Source of the DNA: DATJHM01 sp035493895 | GTDB lineage: Bacteria; Chloroflexota; Ktedonobacteria; Ktedonobacterales; Ktedonobacteraceae | DNA length: 7,075 nt | Assembly: GCA_035493895.1 (NCBI GenBank) | Contig: DATJHM010000234.1 | Location: 1 to 7,075, forward strand | Direction of reading: 5' to 3' | Shown: positions 1 to 6,154 of the stretch, piece after piece | Layout of the letters: each line of letters starts with the position of its first letter | How positions within the stretch are numbered: the stretch's first letter is position 1 | The notes under the pieces: model-generated | The model's database searches: none | What the model was told of the DNA's origin: nothing | Seen by the model: only the letters and a program-made list of their open reading frames with translations | Made by a program: the position numbers and the translations under genes

Positions 1-181
1 CGTATGATAGACGTAAGGGAGGCCTTTATTCTGCGCTACAAACATGGACATCGCCGCCATGCCCTTGCGTCCACCCGAAAGAGAGAGCGATCTCGATCCC
101 TTTTCGCTCTCTGAGAAGACGGTACATCACCGGTACGACGATAGGCGATTCGCCGAGAGAAGCAAGCAGGATGTTTGTCAT
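1..181 (-). pseudogene. CARF/ring-nuclease-type (NE0113/Csx1-like) protein gene, apparently internally deleted and frameshifted; 3' part outside window
   Basis: From ATG at 181 the frame reads MTNILLASLGESPIVV, then an MYRLL helix. This is the typical first strand and helix of CARF-domain and NE0113-type ring nuclease proteins of type III CRISPR loci, which bind cyclic oligoadenylate. The frame stops at 26-28 (TAA) after 51 residues. The frame shifted by one base (1-99) reads SLSGGRKGMAAMSMFVAQ and ends PYVYHT at the window edge. That is the other hallmark of the family, the S-GGRK-M-A helix followed by a YH strand. Normally very roughly 70-90 residues separate the two blocks; here they nearly abut around 85-100. 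The shifted frame has its own stop (TGA) near 129-131 and no good start after it. The pattern fits an internal deletion that left the frame broken. The gene has a good ribosome site and lies 23 nt after the upstream Cas7-like gene, so it was part of the operon. The family call is firm; the exact subfamily is not. Confidence 0.72.
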
Positions 182-188
182 GTTTTCT

Positions 189-194
189 CTCCTT
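189..194 (-). promoter_or_regulatory. Shine-Dalgarno of the broken CARF gene
   Basis: AAGGAG on the minus strand lies 7 nt before the ATG at 181. It supports that ATG as a genuine start, so the 51-residue frame is the true beginning of the CARF gene and not a chance reading frame. Confidence 0.7.
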
Positions 195-204
195 ATGTGT
201 TGTT

Positions 205-1320
205 TCAGGCATCCCAGGTATCTGCGATCCGTTTTGTCCTGTTTTGCGGAAGATCGAACCAGCCGCGTTTATCAGGATACCTGTAGATGGTCCCTTCTTC
301 CGGCTGCCAGAGCCAGATGCGGCGCAGATCATCCATGACATTCTGGTTCAGCATCGTATCATAGAATCTGTCGACGGGCTCGCCGATGGCATTCCAGAAT
401 TGTTTGCCCTCGTACTTACTGCGTCCATGCGTGGTCCCGGGCCGGGTGTAGCGGGCGCTGTAGTCGATCAGGGTCAGGCGTACGGGATAGAGATAGATGG
501 AGCCGAGCCCCATCGGTTTGCCGTAGCCGATTTTGTGGCGCATATTCTCTTCCAGCGTGACAGCAAGCATGAGCACAGCAAATTCATCTTCTTCGAGATT
601 GCTGAATTCGAGCTGGCAGGAGAATTGCGTATCGCGCTCAATTGGCTGAATATAGCGATTGGCAGGGGTGCGCCCAAAGGTGATTAATCGATTTTCCTGT
701 GCAGGCTCTTTGTCGGGATTGTGGTGAAAGTAGTACTTGCGCCCGGCAATCCGTTTGCCGCTCTCATCCAGGTAGAAGCTGGCGTGATGCGGCTTGGGTT
801 CCATGAGGGGAAGCGTATAGAGTGGATCGTAAAGGTGAAGCGTCTCAGGTTTGACGACAGCATCGCCGATATTGATTTTACCCAGAAAGATCTCTTTTGA
901 GCGATCTTTGAGCATGCCGCAGATACGACAGGCGATACAAAGCTCATTTGTGGTGCTGCAATGCTGAAATGCTGGCGCAACTTCTCTGTAATAATCTACC
1001 TTGTTACGCTCATAGCGCCCATCGAACAGTGTCAGGCAGCCATTGCCCTGTGTCTCGATGACGTTGCGCAGTAGACCTTTCAGCGAGCTTCCCGGTATCG
1101 TATAGGCGTCTCGCCCGTTTTTGAAGGAGAGAGCTGGCTTTCTGGGATCAGGCGAAACCGAACGCGGATCACCGATAAAAAGTGGGGTTTCGGCGTAAAT
1201 GTCAATCTCAAGCGAGCCACTATACAGTTTCTTCTCTCCCGTGAGACGATGATGCCAGGACGGAGCGCGGCGCGGAGGAGGCGTTTGCCAATCGATGCGC
1301 ACAAAATCATATGGGTTCAT
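205..1320 (-). CDS. Cas7-like RAMP protein with long C-terminal extension (371 aa), type III-D effector subunit
   Basis: This is a RAMP-superfamily protein. The ferredoxin-like start (residues 36-50) is followed by TIPGSSLKGLLRNVIE at 74-89, the helix motif shared by Csm3, Cmr4 and Csx7 proteins. Four cysteines (121, 128, 131, 134; ending CRICGML) match the zinc-binding CxxCRLFG region of Cas7-like subunits. The glycine-rich loop KIGYGKPMGLGS is at 263-274. Asp58 in SPDPRKPAL sits where Csm3 carries its RNase Asp, although the alignment is less certain here. It is longer than a simple Csm3. Extra sequence after residue 280 ends in a Trp/Tyr-rich stretch with YRYPDKRGWF (346-355), which recalls the TIGR03986 CRISPR RAMP family. 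The ATG overlaps the stop of the preceding gene as ATGA, with AAGGAGG 10 nt upstream. It is likely a terminal or special backbone subunit. RAMP identity is firm; the subfamily is inferred. Confidence 0.85.
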   Translation of the reverse strand: MNPYDFVRIDWQTPPPRRAPSWHHRLTGEKKLYSGSLEIDIYAETPLFIGDPRSVSPDPRKPALSFKNGRDAYTIPGSSLKGLLRNVIETQGNGCLTLFDGRYERNKVDYYREVAPAFQHCSTTNELCIACRICGMLKDRSKEIFLGKINIGDAVVKPETLHLYDPLYTLPLMEPKPHHASFYLDESGKRIAGRKYYFHHNPDKEPAQENRLITFGRTPANRYIQPIERDTQFSCQLEFSNLEEDEFAVLMLAVTLEENMRHKIGYGKPMGLGSIYLYPVRLTLIDYSARYTRPGTTHGRSKYEGKQFWNAIGEPVDRFYDTMLNQNVMDDLRRIWLWQPEEGTIYRYPDKRGWFDLPQNRTKRIADTWDA

Positions 1321-1934
1321 GCCGGTGTCGCCTCCTTATTCTCATTCTCATTCAGGCCCACAAAACGAAAGAGCACTCGCTGCCCCGTTTTTTCGTCGAA
1401 CAACTCATCGACAATAAAGCGAATCGGGCCATCGCTATTTCCCTTGAGCGGATAACGCAGCAAACGATGAATGCGCACCTCGGCGAAGTCTCCTGGTTGA
1501 GCAAGCGGGCCAATTTTTTCGAGATCTCCTGGCTGGAGTCGCGTGCCAAAGAGATAGTATTCCTTTCGTTGCGAACGTAAAGATGGTAGTTCAGGAAGGG
1601 ATGTGTTATTGGAATAGTCACGTAAGATAGCCTCTATCTGTCTCGAAAATTCGCCTTCGTCACCGACGTAGACGACCTGGAAGTCATCCCGCTCTTTCTC
1701 CCAGCGTAACTCTCCACTGGCCTGAAAGATCCGCCCCGAAGTATAGTTCTCAAAGGCAATTTTCTGTTCGAAGCTACCAAACCAGAGCAGATCCTGGCGC
1801 TCCTTTTGTCTGGTAATAGTATGCTGCGGCAGGCATTCCAGCAGGACCAGCGCCTCTGCCGGGAAACGACAATGGGCAATCAGGGTGTGCAAACCGGTCA
1901 ATGGTACACGACCGTTGCAGATAACATAAGTCAC
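1317..1934 (-). CDS. Csx19-like type III-D CRISPR protein (205 aa)
   Basis: The best fit I can recall is the Csx19 (TIGR03984) family, a small protein of subtype III-D complexes. Matching features are an aromatic-rich first half with GRIFQASGELRWEKE (67-81), a YYLFGT block at 126-131 corresponding to the family's YLLWG, and a C-terminal strand pair around LLRYP (158-162) and LFRFVGL (188-194). It has no RAMP glycine loop and no cysteine cluster, so it is not another Cas7. The start is GTG at 1934, chosen because AAGGAG (1942-1947) lies exactly 7 nt upstream. It follows the Csx7-like gene by 26 nt and overlaps the next gene by ATGA, so it is translationally coupled to the 371-aa RAMP. The end carries a short NENENK acidic repeat. 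The assignment rests on remembered motif shape, and a different small accessory subunit is possible. Confidence 0.6.
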   Translation of the reverse strand: MTYVICNGRVPLTGLHTLIAHCRFPAEALVLLECLPQHTITRQKERQDLLWFGSFEQKIAFENYTSGRIFQASGELRWEKERDDFQVVYVGDEGEFSRQIEAILRDYSNNTSLPELPSLRSQRKEYYLFGTRLQPGDLEKIGPLAQPGDFAEVRIHRLLRYPLKGNSDGPIRFIVDELFDEKTGQRVLFRFVGLNENENKEATPA

Positions 1935-1941
1935 AACAATG

Positions 1942-1947
1942 CTCCTT
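1942..1947 (-). promoter_or_regulatory. Shine-Dalgarno that selects the GTG start of the Csx19-like gene
   Basis: AAGGAG on the minus strand stands 7 nt before the GTG at 1934. No ATG in frame lies near it, so this site decides the start codon. Confidence 0.7.
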
Positions 1948-1960
1948 CACCTATGAACGT

Positions 1961-2974
1961 TTAGCCTACCAGTTCAGCGGTCAGGGCCTGCTGGTCGGGC
2001 CATTGTTGCATACGCTCGATGAAATGGTTGGTAGAGGCGTTTTGTAAGAACGTCAGGTTTTCTCCCTGAAACGAGCGCAAACTACGGATGCTGCGAGCTT
2101 GCTTTTCGATGATGGGAATCTCGCGAAGCAGATCGTCTTTGCTTGTCCCATAGCTATTGTCATTGAGCCAGCGTCCCAGGCCCCATAGTTCAGTCTCGTG
2201 CTCTTTGCTGTCGCGCAGCGTGCTGGTGATAAATCCGCCCGGTTGTCCATTGTATGGTTCAGTGCTGATCTGCGCCGTGACTTTGCCGAGGCCGCGTGAG
2301 CGTCCCGAGCCGATGTGGATGAGCCCATCTTGCAGATCCTGCATGACGACAAAGAACATGCCAAGCTGCCAGATCTCAAAGTTGCGCAGGTGAATATCGG
2401 TCTCGAAGGTCACGCCAGTGCTGACCACCTCCAGCTCGAACTTCGCGCCATGGCTGGCCCCGCCCGTCATACGATCAATGCCGACGCCGTCGCGTAGCTC
2501 AGTCTGTGATGCTGAGACCAGATGGGCATCGCCAATGGCAATGCGACCAATAAAACCGGTCGAGCCAAACAGACGGCAGGTTGGACAGGAGGCCTTGTAC
2601 ACGAGATCGGTGCGATCCTCCAGCTTTTTGCGCATCTCATCTCCGCGCTTGCTCAGATCGGTAAAGAGTCCACTACAGGATTTGCGATGGTCGCCCTGTA
2701 GTTCGTAGCGCTTGCGTTCCTGTTCATCCTGAGGAATAAATGGATAGCAGACCACTTGCTGTTTGAGGCTACAGACGATCTTCTCGATATGGCTGCGGAA
2801 GACGCCCTTTAGCGAACTTCCGGGCAGAAAAATTTCGCGTTTCCCGTTGCGCAGCGTCAGCACGGGCGTCAAATCGGGACCGCTAATGGTTGCCTGACCG
2901 GAACGCACGAGGAGTGGACCAGCAGTGGTAATACGCACACGACAATACGCCTCATTCACCAGTTTCTTCAACAT
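1961..2974 (-). CDS. Csx7/SSO1426-like Cas7 RAMP protein (337 aa)
   Basis: This is a backbone-type Cas7 subunit. FLPGSSLKGVFRSHIEKIV spans 49-67, and the SCPTCRLFGS zinc-type motif is at 129-138, with further cysteines at 68, 76 and 100. RDGVGIDRMTG (161-171) and FELEVV (179-184) precede the glycine loop GSGRSRGLGKV (222-232). Asp34, in SGPDLTPVL, aligns with the Asp of the Csm3 RNA-cleavage loop, so target-RNA cutting is predicted. The block order and wording match the Csx7 (SSO1426) family and the neighbouring Csm3-like gene, from which it probably arose by duplication. The roughly 100-residue tail after the glycine loop is helical and specific to this protein. ATG at 2974 is used; it lies 33 nt after the previous stop and has purine-rich AAGGAAGGA and AAGG stretches just upstream. 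It has the longest upstream spacer inside the operon. Confidence 0.9.
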   Translation of the reverse strand: MLKKLVNEAYCRVRITTAGPLLVRSGQATISGPDLTPVLTLRNGKREIFLPGSSLKGVFRSHIEKIVCSLKQQVVCYPFIPQDEQERKRYELQGDHRKSCSGLFTDLSKRGDEMRKKLEDRTDLVYKASCPTCRLFGSTGFIGRIAIGDAHLVSASQTELRDGVGIDRMTGGASHGAKFELEVVSTGVTFETDIHLRNFEIWQLGMFFVVMQDLQDGLIHIGSGRSRGLGKVTAQISTEPYNGQPGGFITSTLRDSKEHETELWGLGRWLNDNSYGTSKDDLLREIPIIEKQARSIRSLRSFQGENLTFLQNASTNHFIERMQQWPDQQALTAELVG

Positions 2975-2992
2975 AGCAAGCCTTGTTCCTTC

Positions 2993-3004
2993 CTTATATA
3001 TAAG
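2993..3004. promoter_or_regulatory. Perfect 12-bp AT-rich palindrome in the longest intergenic gap
   Basis: CTTATATATAAG is its own reverse complement. It lies in the 33-nt gap between the Csm3-like and Csx7-like genes, immediately before the purine-rich ribosome site. It could be a small operator, an internal -10-like element or an mRNA hairpin seed, or a chance outcome of AT-rich sequence. No matching -35 element is convincing. Confidence 0.25.
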
Positions 3005-3007
3005 ATG

Positions 3008-3886
3008 TTATGCGTCCGGGAACATCTTCTTCATCTGCTCCTCAAGAAATTGTTTTCCCCCGATGTCATGAGGAAACTCTTTGCGCAGAAGATACTTGTG
3101 CAGTTGTGCGCTTCGATTGTTTCCGCTGTCCTCAGTCAAATCCAGATAGGAGACCTGGACACCATCGAGCAGGCATGCACCCAGACCACGCGAACGTTTG
3201 CCACCGATGAAGCCGAAGCCATGCATAAATTCGCTCAGGCCAATGCTCATAAGCTGAAGATCATGGGGCGAGGCGTTCTCCAGGGTGATCTGGAGCTTGA
3301 ATGTTGTGCTGGCTGGTACCACCTCAAAATCGTATTTCAGGCGATCCTTTGCCTTTTCGCTATCTCGATCGATCGCAACTCCGTCTCGTCGCTGGATCAT
3401 ATCGCTCCATTCGTTCTCGACCAGATAGAGATCGTTGATGCTCAGCTTTGCTGCCTCGAAGGGGGAGCCGAAGAGCTTACAGGTCGTGCAGAGCTTCTCG
3501 CGCTCTTCTTCAACGATCTTGCGATCATTGCCCTGACTATTTCTGCGTCTCTGAGCAATCTCTTTCTGGCGCACTGTGGGACAGAGCTTGATCTTCTCTG
3601 CCTGTGCTGCCTCGATTTCGCTCTCGCTCAGATCCTGTAATCCACAGGACCAGAGTCCCAGCTCCTCAGGCAGGCTTGCAACGAGCTTTTCGACGGTGCT
3701 ACGTAGGGCACCTTTAAAGCTCGAACCAGGAATAAAAGGTGCACCCTCGGGCGTAAGCACGACGGGGCTATCGCTATTGCTCAGGGTCGCTTTGCCACCA
3801 CCGATGTGGAAGGCGGTCTGCATGATTAATTGACCGGTAAAGAGATAGCGATTAGAGAGCCCATAGCGTGGTATATTATCTGTCAT
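3008..3886 (-). CDS. Csm3-like Cas7 backbone protein (292 aa), predicted target-RNA nuclease
   Basis: The N-terminus has the Csm3 layout. HIGGGKATLSNSDSPVVLT (27-45) is followed by FIPGSSFKGALRSTVEKLV (51-69). Asp39 in SNSDSPVV lies where Csm3 keeps its catalytic Asp (GxxDxPVIRD). Cysteines 81, 102, 133 and 136 (LCTTCKLFGS) form the usual zinc-type region. RDGVAIDRD (167-175) and YDFEVV (185-190) precede the glycine loop GGKRSRGLG (228-236). Length is close to the usual Cas7 size with a modest insertion at 85-130 that is charged and helical. The ATG at 3886 is preferred over longer in-frame starts because those would run back into the preceding gene. A GTG one codon earlier is possible. AAAAGG lies 10 nt upstream, and the gap to the previous stop is only 7 nt. 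It probably forms the repeating backbone on the crRNA. Confidence 0.92.
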   Translation of the reverse strand: MTDNIPRYGLSNRYLFTGQLIMQTAFHIGGGKATLSNSDSPVVLTPEGAPFIPGSSFKGALRSTVEKLVASLPEELGLWSCGLQDLSESEIEAAQAEKIKLCPTVRQKEIAQRRRNSQGNDRKIVEEEREKLCTTCKLFGSPFEAAKLSINDLYLVENEWSDMIQRRDGVAIDRDSEKAKDRLKYDFEVVPASTTFKLQITLENASPHDLQLMSIGLSEFMHGFGFIGGKRSRGLGACLLDGVQVSYLDLTEDSGNNRSAQLHKYLLRKEFPHDIGGKQFLEEQMKKMFPDA

Positions 3887-3893
3887 CACATAT

Positions 3894-4367
3894 TTACCTT
3901 TTCTGCGTTTGTTGCTGCCTGTTCTGGAAGCGCTGATCCTGGTTTTGCGCATCGAGCAGACGATTTTCTGCTTCCAGATGCTGAATAAAATCATAGGCAA
4001 GATAGGCCATAACTTCATTGGCTTGCTGCTGCATCTGCGAAATGGTGAGATCAGGACTGAGCAGACGGAACTCTTCGCGAATGCGCTTGCTGCGCATCAT
4101 TGTGAAGACACGCTCCAGTTCGGTATAAAAGGTCTTGATAAAGATTTTTGAGGCAAGCCAGTTGCGATCGCGCTGATGTTTGATGAACTGCTCCAGCTCG
4201 ACGTACTGTGAGCTTTTTGCTACGCTGAGCAGACCATTCATCTGTGCAGAAGGCAGCGGCTGTCCCCCTTTGTCGCGAATGAACTGGTGCAGAAACGCCG
4301 GGGCTTCATTGTAAAGTACGGTGTCGCTGATCTGCCAGATGCGCTGTTGCTGTTGTTGTGAGAGCAC
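3894..4367 (-). CDS. Small Gln-rich helical protein (157 aa), candidate Cas11/Csm2-like small subunit
   Basis: The predicted protein is all-helical, with no cysteines and no RAMP motifs. A core helix-turn pattern, PLPSAQMNGLLSVAK (37-51) followed by ELEQFIKHQRDRNW (57-70), resembles the way Csm2-type small subunits begin (a T/SxQxxxLL helix). A second helical pair occupies 75-135. Both ends are glutamine-rich: QQQQQ at 4-8, and a polar tail from 140 with NRQQQTQKR at 149-157. Size and operon position among the Cas7/Cas5 genes fit a Cas11 small subunit that packs along the belly of the complex and contacts target RNA. The start is GTG at 4367, with a GAGGGG-type purine run about 9 nt upstream. 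The gap to the previous gene is 21 nt and to the next is 7 nt. The Cas11 role is an inference from size, helicity and context, not from a clear family motif. Confidence 0.55.
   Translation of the reverse strand: MLSQQQQQRIWQISDTVLYNEAPAFLHQFIRDKGGQPLPSAQMNGLLSVAKSSQYVELEQFIKHQRDRNWLASKIFIKTFYTELERVFTMMRSKRIREEFRLLSPDLTISQMQQQANEVMAYLAYDFIQHLEAENRLLDAQNQDQRFQNRQQQTQKR
4337..4360 (-). repeat. Short CAA/CAG codon run encoding N-terminal polyglutamine
   Basis: On the minus strand the first codons of the 157-aa gene are a run of CAA and CAG triplets giving five Gln in a row. Such trinucleotide tracts can change length by slippage. It is small and may simply reflect a Gln-rich flexible end. Confidence 0.4.
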
Positions 4368-4388
4368 TCCTACTTTCCCCTCTCTGGA

Positions 4389-4889
4389 CTAACGGTGCTG
4401 TCCCTGTCGGTTGTTCTCTCGCCGCTTTTGTTGTATCAGGCTGACCTGATATTCATACTCGACGACCATCTGTCGGATAAATTGCCGCATGAGTTGAAGA
4501 TAGATATGGCGGCGAACCTGCTCATCTTCTTCTGCTTGCTTGTCAAGCTGCAATTTTGTGCAGATATTTTCATGGGGGGCCTTCAAATTCGTTTCCAGAT
4601 AAGCGCGCAGGCGTTCTCCGAATGCTCCTTCTGCGGGGTTGCGCGAATGACGCCACAATGGTTGTCGCGCGGTCTGACGCTTAATGTAATCGAAAATGTC
4701 GGTCTTTTTAAAAGCGCTTTCGGCCAGCGTTTCCAGATTAGTCATTTGTGAGCGATGTCGCTCTTGAAAGGCCTGCGCTGCATGATCGCCGAGACTCACC
4801 GCATCGTCGTAAAAGTTTTCGGCCTGGATATTGACCTCGCGAATGATTTTGATCTCGCGCAGCCTGGTGTTTGCCTCTTGTTCAACCAT
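4389..4889 (-). CDS. Uncharacterised helical protein of a type III-D operon (166 aa)
   Basis: I do not recognise a named family. The sequence is strongly helical and charged, with one cysteine (110) and no membrane segment or signal peptide. The most distinctive block is MTNLETLAESAF (49-60), followed by KKTDIFDYIKRQTARQPLWRH (61-81) and then FGERLRAYLETNL (90-102). A long helix runs from about 120 to 160, with hydrophobic face LQLMRQFIRQMVVEYEYQV (131-149). The tail is basic and polar (KRRENNRQGQHR), like that of the next gene. Its ATG overlaps the csx10 stop as TAATG, with AAGGAC 7 nt upstream, so it is translated by coupling to csx10. This position suggests a stoichiometric partner of Csx10 or a second small subunit of the complex. 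KRQTAR plus the basic tail would suit RNA contact. Function is inferred only from context. Confidence 0.7.
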   Translation of the reverse strand: MVEQEANTRLREIKIIREVNIQAENFYDDAVSLGDHAAQAFQERHRSQMTNLETLAESAFKKTDIFDYIKRQTARQPLWRHSRNPAEGAFGERLRAYLETNLKAPHENICTKLQLDKQAEEDEQVRRHIYLQLMRQFIRQMVVEYEYQVSLIQQKRRENNRQGQHR

Positions 4890-6154
4890 TATCGTTGTCC
4901 TTCACTATGAAATGCGTCTGAGATGCAGATGCGACCAAAGCCCTCGGCTCGTCGTTGTCCTATGCCCTGCTCCTCCAACTGAAAGAGCGCTTTTTCCAGC
5001 TTTTCGTCTGGTTCGCTTGCACAGCGAAAAAGAAAAACCGAGCCAGTCTCAATCGCATATTCATTGATGCGCGGTGTGCCCCAGAGTTCGTACCAGCCCG
5101 TTACACGTTTGGTGCCTGCCGACTGATAGATCAGCTTCAGGCCAGGGATTCCTTGTCCGAGAATGCCCTTGAGCGCCTTCTCGTCGAGGCTACCACGATA
5201 GCGCAGAAGCTCGTCGCGAAGGATGAGCGGAGCGTGCAGCGTGACCGCAAAGAAAAAGTCATGCTCATGTTTCAGGATGTTCTTTGCCTGCTTATGAATG
5301 AGCTGATTGAGCGCTGCCAGGCGTTGCCGAAATTGCGCAAAGCGCTCCTGCTCATTGCTCTCATCGTACAGTCGTTCAATCGTCAGGGCTACCTTGCCCA
5401 GGCCACGTGTACGTCCGGTGCCAAGACGGACCATCTGGCTGTCGCCAATTTTTTCAACGAATAGAGAAAAGTTGTTATAAAGTTCATCATCGTCGGGAAG
5501 CATAATCTGTCCCCAGAATTGGGCATCTTCTTCAAAGACCATGCGGTTATATAAGATGCCCTCCTCAACTGTCCCCGTCTCGCGATTAATGCCTGTGCGT
5601 GTCTGGAGCCGTGTGTAATTATCAGTTGCTCGTTCGTGCATTAGCTCTTGAGATGATTTACGTTCCGGCGATGGTCGCAAGGCGCGTCGGTAATAGCCAG
5701 CGAAACGATCCATACTTTCCTTACAGTGTGGGCATTTTTTCTGCTGATCCAACGCCTCCAACCTCTTCATATCGCTCAGGCTGAAGAGTACCCAACTACA
5801 CAGCGTATCCTGTGCGCCGTGTTGCTCGGTTGTTTTCTTTCTGGTCGTGAGAAAACCTGGATGGCGTTTGCAACTGATGGCCGTGCGTGGTAATGGATAG
5901 ACAGGCTCTTCGGGCGAATTGGCCAGCTCATCGAAATTGGCGGGATAGAGGTCAGGGTAGAGCACTTCTGTATTGAGGAAGAAGCGAGCGAACTCTTGCT
6001 CTTTTCCCTTATACAAAGAACGATGGACAGCCGCAAGACCTCCCACAAAAGAGCTGCCAGGGATATAACTGGTCATATTTGCACCGATCAGCGCATGATC
6101 GGCGCGAATAGCCAGCGGCGATATCGTACTCAGGCGAACAGAAAAAGCTCTCAT
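4889..6154 (-). CDS. csx10: Csx10, Cas5-like RAMP subunit of subtype III-D (421 aa)
   Basis: This is the subtype-defining Cas5-group protein, expected to hold the crRNA 5' handle and contact Cas10. It has SYIPGSSFVGGLAAVHRSL at 29-47 and YPLPRTAISCKRHPGF at 86-101. HGAQDTLCSW (112-121), and CPHCKESMDRFAGYYRR (141-157), give the Cys95/119/141/144 metal-type set. TGINRETGTVEEGILY (187-202) leads to a first glycine loop RLGTGRTRGLGKV (243-255). A second ferredoxin-like unit ends with loop GIGQRRAEGFGRI (397-409). Two RRM-type units with two glycine loops, and a length near 400 residues, fit the Csx10 family. The ATG at 6154 is chosen over an upstream in-frame start because it overlaps the preceding stop as ATGA and has AGGAGG 7 nt upstream. 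It reads from the canonical first strand MRAFSVRL. Confidence 0.88.
   Translation of the reverse strand: MRAFSVRLSTISPLAIRADHALIGANMTSYIPGSSFVGGLAAVHRSLYKGKEQEFARFFLNTEVLYPDLYPANFDELANSPEEPVYPLPRTAISCKRHPGFLTTRKKTTEQHGAQDTLCSWVLFSLSDMKRLEALDQQKKCPHCKESMDRFAGYYRRALRPSPERKSSQELMHERATDNYTRLQTRTGINRETGTVEEGILYNRMVFEEDAQFWGQIMLPDDDELYNNFSLFVEKIGDSQMVRLGTGRTRGLGKVALTIERLYDESNEQERFAQFRQRLAALNQLIHKQAKNILKHEHDFFFAVTLHAPLILRDELLRYRGSLDEKALKGILGQGIPGLKLIYQSAGTKRVTGWYELWGTPRINEYAIETGSVFLFRCASEPDEKLEKALFQLEEQGIGQRRAEGFGRICISDAFHSEGQR

Noticed and set aside
85..110. Programmed ribosomal frameshift at the CGA-AAA-GGG run as an explanation of the CARF gene
   Set aside because: A simple shift would not restore the long central part of the CARF domain that is missing, so a deletion explains more.
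36..341. 101-codon minus-strand frame crossing the RAMP/CARF junction
   Set aside because: It runs out of frame through both the RAMP 3' end and the CARF start and carries neither CARF motif.
175..687. 170-codon open frame on the plus strand
   Set aside because: It is antisense to the 371-aa RAMP and the CARF gene leader, and is a coding shadow with no family features.
1343..1362. AATGAG tandem repeat near the end of the Csx19-like gene
   Set aside because: It is only two to three imperfect hexamers encoding Asn-Glu pairs in an acidic tail, too short to call a repeat element.
3005..3640. 211-codon open frame on the plus strand
   Set aside because: It lies wholly antisense to the Csm3-like gene, which has strong RAMP motifs. 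Its own translation shows no recognisable domain and it has no context.
4955..5464. 169-codon open frame on the plus strand
   Set aside because: It is antisense to csx10, whose cysteine and glycine-loop motifs are clear.
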